Notes under the pieces: generated by a model
The model's input: only the letters and a program-made list of their open reading frames with translations
Told to the model about the DNA's origin: nothing
Database searches by the model: none
In this document: positions 45,626 to 53,738 of the stretch, one piece after another
How the letters are laid out: each line of letters opens with the position of its first letter
Numbering within the stretch: the stretch's first letter is position 1
From: Alloprevotella sp. Lung230
Lineage (GTDB): Bacteria; Bacteroidota; Bacteroidia; Bacteroidales; Bacteroidaceae
Assembly: GCF_014385435.1 (NCBI RefSeq)
Contig: NZ_JACSUD010000002.1
Span: 124,001 to 188,000 of the forward strand
Reading direction: 5' to 3'
Length of the DNA: 64,000 bases
Position numbers and translations under genes: made by a program

Positions 45626-47332
45626 ATGATTATCTATCAAATTTTCACCCGACTTTATGGCAACCCCACGACAAGCAATGTCCCCAATGGCACGCTCGAA
45701 GAGAATGGGGCGGCCAAGATGAACGGATTTACGACCGACGTGTTGAAGCGCATCAAAGACTTTGGTTTCTCTCACGTTTGGTTCACAGGACTTATTGAAC
45801 ACGCTACTCAAACCGACTATTCGCGCTATGGTATTGCGCAAGATCATCCTTGGGTGGTCAAGGGGAAGGCCGGTTCGCCCTACGCCATCAAAGACTATTA
45901 CGACATAGATCCCGATTTGGCAGAGCGCGTGGAGGATCGCATGCAGGAGTTTGAAGAACTCGTGGTGCGCACCCACAAGGCCGGGCTCAAGATGATTATC
46001 GACTTTGTGCCCAACCACGTGGCACGACAATACCACTCGGACGCTGCACCCAAGGGCACGGAAGACTTGGGGATGGGCGATGACAGCGAGCTACACTTCT
46101 CGACGGACAACAACTTCTACTACTGCTGGGGTGAGCCGCTGCACACGGACAACTTCGCCTCGAAAGGAGTGGAGTTCCCCTACTTGGAGCATCCCGCCAA
46201 AGCCACCGGCAACGACCAGTTTGCCGCCTGGCCGGGACGCAACGACTGGTATGAGACCATCAAACTGAACTATGGCATCGACTATTGCGGCGGAGGCAGC
46301 AAGCACTTTGCCCCCACGCCCAGCACTTGGCACAAGATGGTGAACATCCTGCTCTTCTGGGCTTCGAAAGGCGTGGATGCCTTCCGCTGCGACATGGTCG
46401 AGATGGTGCCGGTGGAGTTTTGGCACTATGCCATTGCCAAGGTCAAGCGCGCCTATCCGCACATCGACTTCATTGCTGAGGTCTACAATCCCGACCTCTA
46501 TCGCAGCTACATTCACGAAGGAGGGTTCGACTATCTTTATGACAAGGTGGGACTTTACGACACCTTACGGGCTGTGGTGTGCCGGCAGTCGGCGGCGGCC
46601 TCCATCACCCACGCTTGGCAGGCCACGGACGACATCAAGAACCACATGCTCTACTTCCTCGAAAATCACGACGAACAGCGCATTGCTTCCGACTTCTTCT
46701 GCGGCAACCCCACGGAAGCCCTGCCGGCATTGGTCACTGCCACCTTTATGGGCACGAACCCTGTGATGATTTATGCCGGGCAAGAGCTGGGCGAGCGCGG
46801 TATGGACGAAGAGGGCTTCTCCGGCCGCGATGGACGCACCACCATCTTCGACTATTGGAGCCCCGAGAGCCTGCGCAAACTGGCCCAACTGCCCTCTCCC
46901 AAAGCGCGGTCGAAGAAACTGGCCACGGAAGAAATCCTCACGCCGACAGAGCGCGAATTGTACGACTACTATCACCACATCTTGACACTCCGCACCACGC
47001 ATCCGGCTTTCATCTACGGACTATTCTACGACCTGATGTACGTTAACTACGATGGCAGCGAGGGCTTCAATCCCGGTCGTCACTACGCTTTTCTGCGTCG
47101 TTCAGAAGACGAAATCATCTTGGTCGTGGCCAATTTCAGCGACCAAGAAGCCGCGATGGGCGTGCGTATTCCGGCTCATGCCTACGATTTCTTGTCACTG
47201 CCCGAAGGCACTTTCCCCGTGAAAGACGTCATCAGCAAAGAACGCCTCAAACTCACCTTTGTGCGCGATGGTTACAGCAAGGTGCACGTTCCGGCCAATG
47301 GTACTGTTGCCCTTTCTTATCGTTTGAAATAA
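45626..47332 (+). CDS. Alpha-amylase family glycoside hydrolase (GH13)
   Basis: 568 residues from ATG 45626 (MIIYQIFTRLYGN). Barrel motifs: DFVPNH (126-131), nucleophile Asp256 in GVDAFRCDMVEM, acid/base Glu285 in IAEVYN, Asp349 in FLENHDEQ. All three catalytic residues are present. No signal peptide, so it acts in the cytoplasm on maltodextrins or glycogen. The C-terminal beta domain ends with VPANGTVALSYRLK. The 21 codons upstream, which start at an earlier ATG, look random. Subfamily and product cannot be read. It is 16 bp before ispE and may share its transcript. Confidence 0.9.
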   Translation: MIIYQIFTRLYGNPTTSNVPNGTLEENGAAKMNGFTTDVLKRIKDFGFSHVWFTGLIEHATQTDYSRYGIAQDHPWVVKGKAGSPYAIKDYYDIDPDLAERVEDRMQEFEELVVRTHKAGLKMIIDFVPNHVARQYHSDAAPKGTEDLGMGDDSELHFSTDNNFYYCWGEPLHTDNFASKGVEFPYLEHPAKATGNDQFAAWPGRNDWYETIKLNYGIDYCGGGSKHFAPTPSTWHKMVNILLFWASKGVDAFRCDMVEMVPVEFWHYAIAKVKRAYPHIDFIAEVYNPDLYRSYIHEGGFDYLYDKVGLYDTLRAVVCRQSAAASITHAWQATDDIKNHMLYFLENHDEQRIASDFFCGNPTEALPALVTATFMGTNPVMIYAGQELGERGMDEEGFSGRDGRTTIFDYWSPESLRKLAQLPSPKARSKKLATEEILTPTERELYDYYHHILTLRTTHPAFIYGLFYDLMYVNYDGSEGFNPGRHYAFLRRSEDEIILVVANFSDQEAAMGVRIPAHAYDFLSLPEGTFPVKDVISKERLKLTFVRDGYSKVHVPANGTVALSYRLK

Positions 47333-47348
47333 AAAATGAGTGTAGATT

Positions 47349-48191
47349 ATGGTAGTTTTCCCCTGCTGTAAAATCAACTTGGGTCTCAACATCGTGGAAC
47401 GGCGGCCGGATGGGTACCACAACATCGAGACGGTGTTCTACCCCATTCCACTGCACGACAACCTGGAAGTGGAGAGCGTGAAAAACGCTTCGCAGCCCTA
47501 TCTTCTGCATCTGTCGGGTCTCCATCTCGACAGCGAGGATGCCGACAACAATCTCGTGGTCAAGGTCTTCAACTCGCTGCGTTCCGACTATCCCCAAATC
47601 CCTCCCGTAGAGATTTGGTTGCACAAGCGCATTCCTTCTGGCGCAGGCTTGGGCGGCGGCAGCAGCGACGCGGCGTTTATGATGCGTCTGCTCAACGAAA
47701 AGTATGAGTTGCAGATGACCGATGAGGACATCACCTATCGGCTCTCTCGCCTGGGAGCCGACTGTCCATTCTTCTACCAACCCACTCCTACGTTTGCCAC
47801 CGGAATCGGCGACCAACTGATGCCCATCGACTTCGACCTGGGCGGATATGTTCTGCTGCTGGTCAAGCCCGACGTCCACGTCTCCACCCGTGAGGCTTAC
47901 GCGATGGTACGTCCCAAGCCTTCGAGTGTGAGTCTGCTACAAGCCCTCTCCCGTCCGGTCGAAACTTGGCGCGAAACAGTGAAAAATGATTTTGAATACA
48001 GTGTTTTCCGACAGTATCCCGAGATTGCCGCCATCAAGCAAACGCTTTACGATATGGGCGCCGTCTACGCTTCAATGTCCGGCAGCGGATCAAGCGTGTT
48101 CGGCCTTTTCACCCGCAGCCAGATTGAAGCCGAAGAGGTGTTCCGCGATTGCTTTGTCTACGAAACCCGCCTTCGTTTCCACCCGATATGA
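47349..48191 (+). CDS. ispE: 4-diphosphocytidyl-2-C-methyl-D-erythritol kinase
   Basis: GHMP kinase of the MEP pathway that phosphorylates CDP-ME before IspF acts. 280 residues. Lys8 and Asn10 in CCKINLGL, DGYHNIETVFYPI, ATP loop PSGAGLGGGSSDAA (96-109), catalytic Asp138 in LGADCPFF, and GSGSSVFGLF. Its stop overlaps the start of the next gene by four bases (ATGA). Confidence 0.94.
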   Translation: MVVFPCCKINLGLNIVERRPDGYHNIETVFYPIPLHDNLEVESVKNASQPYLLHLSGLHLDSEDADNNLVVKVFNSLRSDYPQIPPVEIWLHKRIPSGAGLGGGSSDAAFMMRLLNEKYELQMTDEDITYRLSRLGADCPFFYQPTPTFATGIGDQLMPIDFDLGGYVLLLVKPDVHVSTREAYAMVRPKPSSVSLLQALSRPVETWRETVKNDFEYSVFRQYPEIAAIKQTLYDMGAVYASMSGSGSSVFGLFTRSQIEAEEVFRDCFVYETRLRFHPI

Positions 48192-48976
48192 TTTACTACT
48201 TTTCAGGCACCGGCAACACCCGCCGCTTAGCCACACTCTTAGCTCGACAACTCGACACAGAAGCCATTGATATTCGTCAGTGGCTTCTGAGCGTTGAGCC
48301 CCTTCCTCTCTCCTTTGCCGCCGACACTTCGGTGGGTTTTGCTTTCCCCGTCTATGGTTGGGGGCTTCCTCTTGCCGTCGAGGCTTTTTTGAAACGTTTG
48401 CCCGATTGTGCGGAAGGGGCATCCCCCCATGTCTTTGCCCTCCTCTCTTGTGGCGACGACATCGGGCACACCCATCACCAACTGCGACGATTGCTCGCCG
48501 CAAAAGGCTATCGGTTGGCTGCCGTTTGGTCGCTGCAAATGCCCAACACCTACATTGCCCTGCCTTTTTTCAATACCGATGCTGAGGAGGTGGCACGAAA
48601 GAAAATCGAAACTTCAGAACGCGCCCTGCCTCGCATCGCCCGTCAAGTCATTGAGCGGCAAACAGGCGTTGTCGAAGTCGTTGAAGGCGGAATGCCAGGA
48701 TTGAAAAGCGGGATGATTCGCCGCTTCTTCAATCGCTTTCTGATTTCACCACGGCTGTTTCACACCGACCATCGCTGCATCGCCTGCCACCGCTGTGTGC
48801 GTGTCTGCCCGCTGCACAATGTCAGCGTGCCCGATGCCCAGAGGGGTCCGCAGTGGGGGAACACCTGCACGTTTTGCTTAGCGTGCTATCACGTTTGCCC
48901 GGAGCACAACATTCTGGTACGTCCCAGCGGTACTCTCGCGAAAGGTCGAAGCGCCCGTTTCTTGTCTTCAAAATAG
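48188..48976 (+). CDS. EFR1-type flavodoxin-ferredoxin protein
   Basis: 262 residues. N-terminal flavodoxin-like domain beginning with the FMN phosphate loop YFSGTGNTR; C-terminal region with two 4Fe-4S motifs, CIACHRCVRVCP and CTFCLACYHVCP. This is the EFR1 family arrangement, a putative electron carrier of anaerobes. Translationally coupled to ispE. IspG and IspH of the MEP pathway need low-potential electrons, so a link is possible but speculative. Confidence 0.88.
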   Translation: MIYYFSGTGNTRRLATLLARQLDTEAIDIRQWLLSVEPLPLSFAADTSVGFAFPVYGWGLPLAVEAFLKRLPDCAEGASPHVFALLSCGDDIGHTHHQLRRLLAAKGYRLAAVWSLQMPNTYIALPFFNTDAEEVARKKIETSERALPRIARQVIERQTGVVEVVEGGMPGLKSGMIRRFFNRFLISPRLFHTDHRCIACHRCVRVCPLHNVSVPDAQRGPQWGNTCTFCLACYHVCPEHNILVRPSGTLAKGRSARFLSSK

Positions 48977-49005
48977 GTTGTCTGCATATTGCAGTACAAC
49001 CTTTT
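48975..49005 (+). terminator. Terminator after the EFR1 gene
   Basis: AGGTTGT pairs with ACAACCT, inner CTGCA with TGCAG, then TTTT. The stem begins inside the stop codon. Confidence 0.8.
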
Positions 49006-49029
49006 CAAGCAATTATTCAATCTAACACA

Positions 49030-49071
49030 CAAAAAAAACAAGGATATAGCCAACGAAATGTAGCCATATCC
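49030..49071 (-). terminator. Terminator of the ssrA-tRNA-Arg transcript
   Basis: On the - strand GGATATGGC pairs with GCTATATCC (one G-U), followed by TTGTTTTTTTTG. It lies 15 bp past the tRNA. Confidence 0.85.
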
Positions 49072-49085
49072 CTGCCAAAACTTAG

Positions 49086-49160
49086 TGATTCCGTTGGGGT
49101 TCGAACCCAAGACCCACAGCTTAGAAGGCTGTTGCTCTAATCCAACTGAGCTACGGAACC
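49086..49160 (-). tRNA. tRNA-Arg (anticodon TCT)
   Basis: 75 nt. Acceptor GGTTCCG/CGGAATC, D-arm TAGCTCAGTTGGATTAGAGCA, 20-nt part AGCTCAGTTGGATTAGAGCA, anticodon arm ACAGC-CTTCTAA-GCTGT, T-arm with GGTTCGAACCC. The loop reads TCT, decoding AGA. CCA is not encoded. 23 nt downstream of ssrA on the same strand. Confidence 0.93.
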
Positions 49161-49183
49161 AAGCCCTTTTATGTAAAGGTGGG

Positions 49184-49581
49184 TGGAGCTGGAGGGGATT
49201 GAACCCTCGTCCGAACGGAGAACCAACTTGCTTTCTACACGCTTAGCTTCCTATTGGGTTTTCGAGCATAGACCGGGGCAGAAGCAGCCTTAATCTGTGC
49301 CTTATCCTCTAAAATTTCAGTCGACAATTGAGGCATTGCCCACCAATCTCCTATTTGCTACACCACCGGTTCAAGACGCAAAGGAGCAAGTGCTCTTGGG
49401 TGATGTCTCGTCCCAATGCCTGGCAAAGGGATAAAGCCAATCTACTGTACTTCGATTAAGCAGCGAGAGCGAATTGATTTTCGCCAGATAAATTGTCGAA
49501 AGCCGAGATTTAAGTGCCCGCTTCCATCCGCACTGCGTGCTTACAAATCACTTCGAACCGCCGTCAAATCCAGTCAGCCCC
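49184..49581 (-). ncRNA. ssrA: Transfer-messenger RNA
   Basis: About 398 nt. The 5' end GGGGCTGACTGGATTTGACG and the 3' end (GGTTCAATCCCCTCCAGCTC then CA) form the tRNA-like half. The tag frame is at 49456-49485: GGC GAA AAT CAA TTC GCT CTC GCT GCT TAA, giving the tag (A)GENQFALAA. With SmpB it rescues stalled ribosomes and marks proteins for proteolysis. One-piece form, with pseudoknot regions between. Confidence 0.95.
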
Positions 49582-49628
49582 GGTGTAATTGTTGCTGTTT
49601 CAGAGGCAAATGCCTCATTTTTCGACTG

Positions 49629-49636
49629 CAAAGGTA
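49629..49636 (-). promoter_or_regulatory. -7 box for ssrA
   Basis: TACCTTTG on the - strand, about 48 bp upstream of the mature 5' end; a short GAGGC/GCCTC hairpin lies in the leader, perhaps used in processing. Confidence 0.6.
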
Positions 49637-49672
49637 GTTATTCCTTTCGAATATACAAAGATTTGGTTCGAC

Positions 49673-50401
49673 TTATTTATCGTTCTTGCTTTGCAGCAGT
49701 CGACTATAAACATAGTTTTGCACCGCGTCTTTGTAGGAATCCGAAACGGGGATATACTTTTCGCCGAAGATGATTTGTCCGCGTTCAATGATTTCGATGT
49801 GATGGAGATTGACGATGAAGGAGCGGTGAGTGCGCATAAACCAATCGGCAGGCAGCGCTGCTTCTATGGTGCGCATCGAGGTGAGCGAGAGGATGGGTTT
49901 GCGCGCGCCGGTGAGGTAGATTTTCACATAGTCGCGCAACCCCTCGATGTAGAGTATCTCATCAAAGCGTACGCGTATCAATTTGTAGTCGCTTTTGATA
50001 AAGAAACTTTCTATTGCCGATGGGAGGGGTTGCGTTTCGCGCGCAAACCATTTCATCGCCTTCTGCACAGCCGCCAAAAACTCTTCGTAGCCGATGGGCT
50101 TGAGCAAATAGTCCAAGGCATCGACTTTCCAGCCTTCGACGGCATATTTGTCATAGGCCGTGGTAAAGATGATGCGCGAGTGAGTGGTCGATATGATTTG
50201 TGCAAACTGCAATCCATCGAGTTCAGGCATTTGGATGTCGCAGAAAATGAGGTCGACGGGGGCTTCTTCCAGTCCCAGAATGGCTTCGACAGCACTTGAA
50301 TAAGTAGAAACGAGGTCGAGAGCAGGAGTCTTTTGGACGTAGGCAGCCAGTAGTTTGACGGCCAATGGTTCGTCATCGATAATCGCACAAGTGAGGGTCA
50401 T
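49673..50401 (-). CDS. LytTR-family response regulator
   Basis: 242 residues. Receiver domain 1-120 with acidic pocket IIDDEP and phosphate site Asp55 in FCDIQMPELDG, Thr in FTTAYD and Lys in LLKPIGYEEF; DNA-binding LytTR domain about 140-238 (FFIKSDYKLIRVRFDEILYI, FMRTHRSFIVNL). Such regulators bind imperfect direct repeats. It overlaps the upstream kinase gene by four bases. Target genes cannot be told. Confidence 0.94.
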   Translation of the reverse strand: MTLTCAIIDDEPLAVKLLAAYVQKTPALDLVSTYSSAVEAILGLEEAPVDLIFCDIQMPELDGLQFAQIISTTHSRIIFTTAYDKYAVEGWKVDALDYLLKPIGYEEFLAAVQKAMKWFARETQPLPSAIESFFIKSDYKLIRVRFDEILYIEGLRDYVKIYLTGARKPILSLTSMRTIEAALPADWFMRTHRSFIVNLHHIEIIERGQIIFGEKYIPVSDSYKDAVQNYVYSRLLQSKNDK

Positions 50402-51516
50402 AGCAGAGAGGATTTAGCGTTGAGAGAATGTGGGGATTCGGCACGAAATTCAATGTGCGAGAAGTATTCCAGTTCGTCGGGCGTAGTGCCATACTCCCAA
50501 GTGTAGGCGTTGGGGTAACTCAACTGGAGGCGTCGTTCTACTTGTTGCAGTCCGATGCCGCCCGAATTTTTATCATCGCGTTTTTGGGGGAAGTTGCTGT
50601 TGCGGCAAAGGAAGGTGATGAGGCCGTTGTCGTTGTTCAGTGAGATGTGTATGTAGCTTTCTTTTGTAGGGCTGATGCCGTGTTTGAAGGCGTTTTCCAC
50701 CAAGGAAATAAAGATGTGTGGTGCGATGCTCAGCCCCTGAAAGTCGTCGGGGTTGAAATCTGCCACCACTTCCACCTGCCCGCTGATCCGCAATTGCATC
50801 AGGGCAATGTAGTTGTGGAGAAACTCAGCCTCTTTCTGCAGACTCACCCGCGATCCTAACTCTTCATACAACTGATAGCGAAGCATCTTTGAGAGTTCGA
50901 GGATGGCTTTTTGAGCACTGGTCGTGTCGAAAGCCGTCAAAGCATAAATGTTGTTGAGTGTATTGAGCAGAAAGTGGGGGCTGATTTGGCTTTTCAGGTT
51001 GAGCAGTTCCGCTTCGGTTCTGCCCAGTTCCGCCTCATTGCGGGCGCGCTCGTTGTCATGCCAGCGCACAGAAAGGCGCACGGCCATTGCAGCACCCCAA
51101 GCGAAAGCAAAGGTGAGCACGTTGCGAATGAACAGAACGACAGTGATACCCGTCAGAAAGCCTCCCTCTTCCCCTCGCGGATGAGGGTGGGCCAAGGGAG
51201 AATGCAGGCCTATATAGTCCAGCAGGTGAAAGTGCAACACCGTTTCGATTCCGCTCGAAAGCATCACAAGCGCCACCAGGTTGCTCAGCACAAAAAGGCG
51301 AAAACGGCGTCGCCAGAAGTAGGCGGGGATGAACCAAAAGTAGTTGAGATAGAACGTCAAGAACAAAGCCAGCGAAAAGAGAGTACGCATAGCCAATCGC
51401 TCCACATTGATGTTGTCTTGTGGTTGTGTGAAGAGGGGGGCCGTGAAAATGTAGCCCCACACTACAACGTGGAGTACGATTTCTATCAACTGACGACTAC
51501 TGAAACGTTTGCTCAT
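50398..51516 (-). CDS. LytS-type sensor histidine kinase
   Basis: 372 residues. Four membrane segments in residues 8-150, a coiled linker, then the His_kinase domain with His181 in QISPHFLLNTLNNIYAL and an ATPase domain with N-box SLVENAFKHGI and GGIGLQQVERRL. No periplasmic sensor domain, so the stimulus is probably sensed in or near the membrane. Coupled (ATGA) to the response regulator. Confidence 0.93.
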   Translation of the reverse strand: MSKRFSSRQLIEIVLHVVVWGYIFTAPLFTQPQDNINVERLAMRTLFSLALFLTFYLNYFWFIPAYFWRRRFRLFVLSNLVALVMLSSGIETVLHFHLLDYIGLHSPLAHPHPRGEEGGFLTGITVVLFIRNVLTFAFAWGAAMAVRLSVRWHDNERARNEAELGRTEAELLNLKSQISPHFLLNTLNNIYALTAFDTTSAQKAILELSKMLRYQLYEELGSRVSLQKEAEFLHNYIALMQLRISGQVEVVADFNPDDFQGLSIAPHIFISLVENAFKHGISPTKESYIHISLNNDNGLITFLCRNSNFPQKRDDKNSGGIGLQQVERRLQLSYPNAYTWEYGTTPDELEYFSHIEFRAESPHSLNAKSSLL

Positions 51517-51728
51517 TGCAAGGGTGCTATGGAATTAAGGAGGGAATACGCCCCATAGGCATAGTGCGCCATAGAGGTGTCCATTTGACAGGACAAAGAT
51601 AATTACTTCTCAACAGTTGCGAAACAGATTAACAGATTTTGGGCGTAAAAACTCGGCAAAGCCCACCATTTTACCGCCAGAGGAACAGAAATCATATAGA
51701 AAAACTTCGCCAAGCGTACGGAAATCAC

Positions 51729-51736
51729 TACTTTTG
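51729..51736 (+). promoter_or_regulatory. -7 box upstream of ribE, separated from it by a MITE
   Basis: TACTTTTG ends 7 bp before the left end of the MITE. It is the only TAnnTTTG match before ribE. Confidence 0.45.
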
Positions 51737-51743
51737 CTCACGA

Positions 51744-51944
51744 TAAGCAGGTGCTCAGAATGAATTGGTACTATCTTGGTTCCATTTTTTCGCCAAGTCG
51801 TCTTTGAGAAGAAGGAGTGTAGCGCGGGCTACACGACTGATGAACAAAGGCAAGATGGCGGAAAAGGGATATATAGAGAGAAAGTCAAAGTAGAAGAACC
51901 ACCTACAACTACCATTGCTACGTTTAATTTTGAAGACCTACTTA
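51744..51944. mobile_element. MITE-like element, copy 2 (complete)
   Basis: 201 bp, left TAAGCAGGTGCTCAGAAT, right ATTTTGAAGACCTACTTA. The central part (AGGAGTGTAGC, GGCTACACGACTGATGAAC, AGATGGCGGAAAAGGGA) is almost the same as copy 1. Right end is 27 bp before the ribE start codon. Confidence 0.82.
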
Positions 51945-51971
51945 TTATCAACCCTTTCAATCATAACACTT

Positions 51972-52574
51972 ATGTTTTCAGGAATTGTAGAAGCCACCGC
52001 AACCGTTGTGGCCATCGAAAAAGAACAAGATAACGTGCACTTCACCCTCGAATGCCCCTTTGGCGACGAACTCAAGATCGACCAAAGCATCGCTCACAAT
52101 GGCGTCTGCCTCACCGTTGTACGCCGCGAAGGCAAACAATATGTTGTGACAGCGATGAACGAAACCCTTCAACGCTCCAACCTCGGCAGGCTCATCGTAG
52201 GCAGCACAGTCAATGTGGAGCGCTCGATGATGATGAACGGACGTCTTGATGGGCACATCGTCCAAGGGCACGTCGACCAAACCGCCACCTGCATCGCCAA
52301 AGAGAGCGAAGAAGGCAGCTATCGCTTCACGTTCCGCTATGCCACCGACAAAGCGATGGCCCAACGCGGATACTTCTGTGTAGACAAAGGCAGCGTCACC
52401 GTCAATGGAGTCAGTCTCACCGTTTGCAACCCTACCGACGACACCTTCCAAGTGTGCATCATCCCCTACACCTACGACAACACCAATTTCCACGACATCG
52501 AAATCGGCACGCAGGTCAACCTTGAGTTCGACATCATCGGCAAATACATTGCGCGCCTCCAGCACTTTGCCTGA
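51972..52574 (+). CDS. ribE: Riboflavin synthase, alpha chain
   Basis: Dismutates two 6,7-dimethyl-8-ribityllumazine molecules to riboflavin. 200 residues from ATG 51972, giving the typical MFSGIVEATA. Two homologous lumazine-binding barrels, about 1-97 and 98-190, with SIAHNGVCLTV and GHVDQTA in the first and SVTVNGVSLTV in the second. The longer frame upstream would run into the MITE and is rejected. nth begins 17 bp later. No FMN riboswitch was seen. Confidence 0.94.
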   Translation: MFSGIVEATATVVAIEKEQDNVHFTLECPFGDELKIDQSIAHNGVCLTVVRREGKQYVVTAMNETLQRSNLGRLIVGSTVNVERSMMMNGRLDGHIVQGHVDQTATCIAKESEEGSYRFTFRYATDKAMAQRGYFCVDKGSVTVNGVSLTVCNPTDDTFQVCIIPYTYDNTNFHDIEIGTQVNLEFDIIGKYIARLQHFA

Positions 52575-52591
52575 CTCCAAGCCCGACCAGC

Positions 52592-53239
52592 ATGAGAAAG
52601 AAAGAACTCTATGCCCACGTCCTCGACTTTTTTGAGCGCACGATGGATGCCACCGAGACCGAGCTTGACTTTCAGGACAACTTCCAGCTCATCGTGGCCG
52701 TGGTGCTCTCGGCCCAGTGCACCGACAAGCGCATCAACCAAGTCACCCCACGCCTCTTTGCCGACTACCCTACTCCCGAAGCCATGGCCGAAGCCACACC
52801 CGAGGTCATCTACGACTACATTCGCTCCGTCAGCTATCCCAACAACAAGGCCAAGCACCTCGTGGGGCTCGCCCAAAAGCTCGTCAAGGACTTTCATGGC
52901 GAAGTGCCGTCTACGCTCGAAGAGTTGACCAGTCTTCCCGGAGTGGGACGCAAGACGGCCAACGTGGTCCAAGCCGTCGCTTTCCACAAAGCCGCATTGG
53001 CCGTCGACACCCATGTCTTCCGCGTGTCGCATCGCTTAGGCCTCGTGCCCAAAAGTGCGACTACTCCCTACGCCGTCGAAATGGCCTTGATGAAGCACAT
53101 CCCCACCGAAAAGGTAGCTGCCGGACACTATTGGATACTCCTTCATGGCCGCTACACCTGCTTGGCACGCAAGCCCAAATGCAGTTCCTGCGGCCTGTCT
53201 GACGTGTGTCCTTCGCGCAAACTCTTTCCCGACTGCTGA
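52592..53239 (+). CDS. nth: Endonuclease III
   Basis: DNA glycosylase/AP lyase for oxidised pyrimidines in base-excision repair. 215 residues. Helix-hairpin-helix LPGVGRKTAN with catalytic Lys121, Asp139 in VDTHVFRV, and the 4Fe-4S cluster Cys-x6-Cys-x2-Cys-x5-Cys (CLARKPKCSSCGLSDVC). Follows ribE after 17 bp and ends at a strong terminator. Confidence 0.96.
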   Translation: MRKKELYAHVLDFFERTMDATETELDFQDNFQLIVAVVLSAQCTDKRINQVTPRLFADYPTPEAMAEATPEVIYDYIRSVSYPNNKAKHLVGLAQKLVKDFHGEVPSTLEELTSLPGVGRKTANVVQAVAFHKAALAVDTHVFRVSHRLGLVPKSATTPYAVEMALMKHIPTEKVAAGHYWILLHGRYTCLARKPKCSSCGLSDVCPSRKLFPDC

Positions 53240-53285
53240 GTGCCAACCTTTCGAGAGGAGTTTTTCAAGGTCGTTTTTCAAATCA

Positions 53286-53330
53286 AAAGAAACCGTGTCA
53301 AGACTCACGTTTTGGCACGGTTTCTTTTTT
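53286..53330 (+). terminator. Intrinsic terminator after nth
   Basis: AGAAACCGTG pairs with CACGGTTTCT, then a T run, 48 bp past the stop codon. Confidence 0.88.
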
Positions 53331-53385
53331 CTCGAGGCAAAAAGTGCTCTACGAACGTCGGAAAGTCATCTATGACAAGGAAATT

Positions 53386-53476
53386 CTATAATTCAAGGTT
53401 TGGTTTATATAAACCAAGGTTTGAATTACATAAACCAAACCTTGAATTACATAAACCAAACCTTGGTTTATAGATT
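53386..53476. repeat. Palindromic tandem array, class B, locus 2
   Basis: About four units of the same ATAAACCAAGGTTTGAATTAC family as at 44.2 kb, with the first unit inverted. The ends again mirror each other (CTATAATTCAAGGTTTGG ... CCAAACCTTGGTTTATAG). Confidence 0.85.
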
Positions 53477-53486
53477 ACGCGTGACC

Positions 53487-53547
53487 TGACGAAGTTTGCA
53501 AGCTTCGGAGATAACTTTTGCTCCCCTATACTTAACTTTTCAGCAAC
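53487..53547. repeat. Degenerate class D array, locus 2
   Basis: Three AACTTT-type units (AAGTTTGCAAGC, AACTTTTGCTCC, AACTTTTCAGC) about 21 bp apart, next to the class B array as at 44.1 kb but with the whole composite inverted. Confidence 0.4.
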
Positions 53548-53579
53548 TAAGTAGGTGTTCAGAATCAATTGATACTTTT
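53548..53579. mobile_element. MITE left-end fragment
   Basis: TAAGTAGGTGTTCAGAATCA then ATTGATACTTTT matches the first 30 bases of the MITE; the rest is absent. Confidence 0.65.
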
Positions 53580-53689
53580 CTTTTGAGGAGCAGAGTGTTG
53601 CACTTGATGGATGAGTCTACAAAATGTTCGCTCCAGCCGTCTACCCACACATTTTCAAAGTTAATATCTCATTGTTCAAAAAAAAATAG

Positions 53690-53697
53690 TAACTTTG
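53690..53697 (+). promoter_or_regulatory. -7 box for ileS
   Basis: TAACTTTG, 41 bp before the ileS start, with a TTG about 15 bp upstream. Confidence 0.65.
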
Positions 53698-53738
53698 CGC
53701 GAAAATAATTTATAAGTCTCCACACTCTACACGATTAT

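Noticed and set aside
51972-52574. FMN riboswitch in front of ribE
   Set aside because: The leader is occupied by the MITE and has none of the conserved FMN-aptamer segments.
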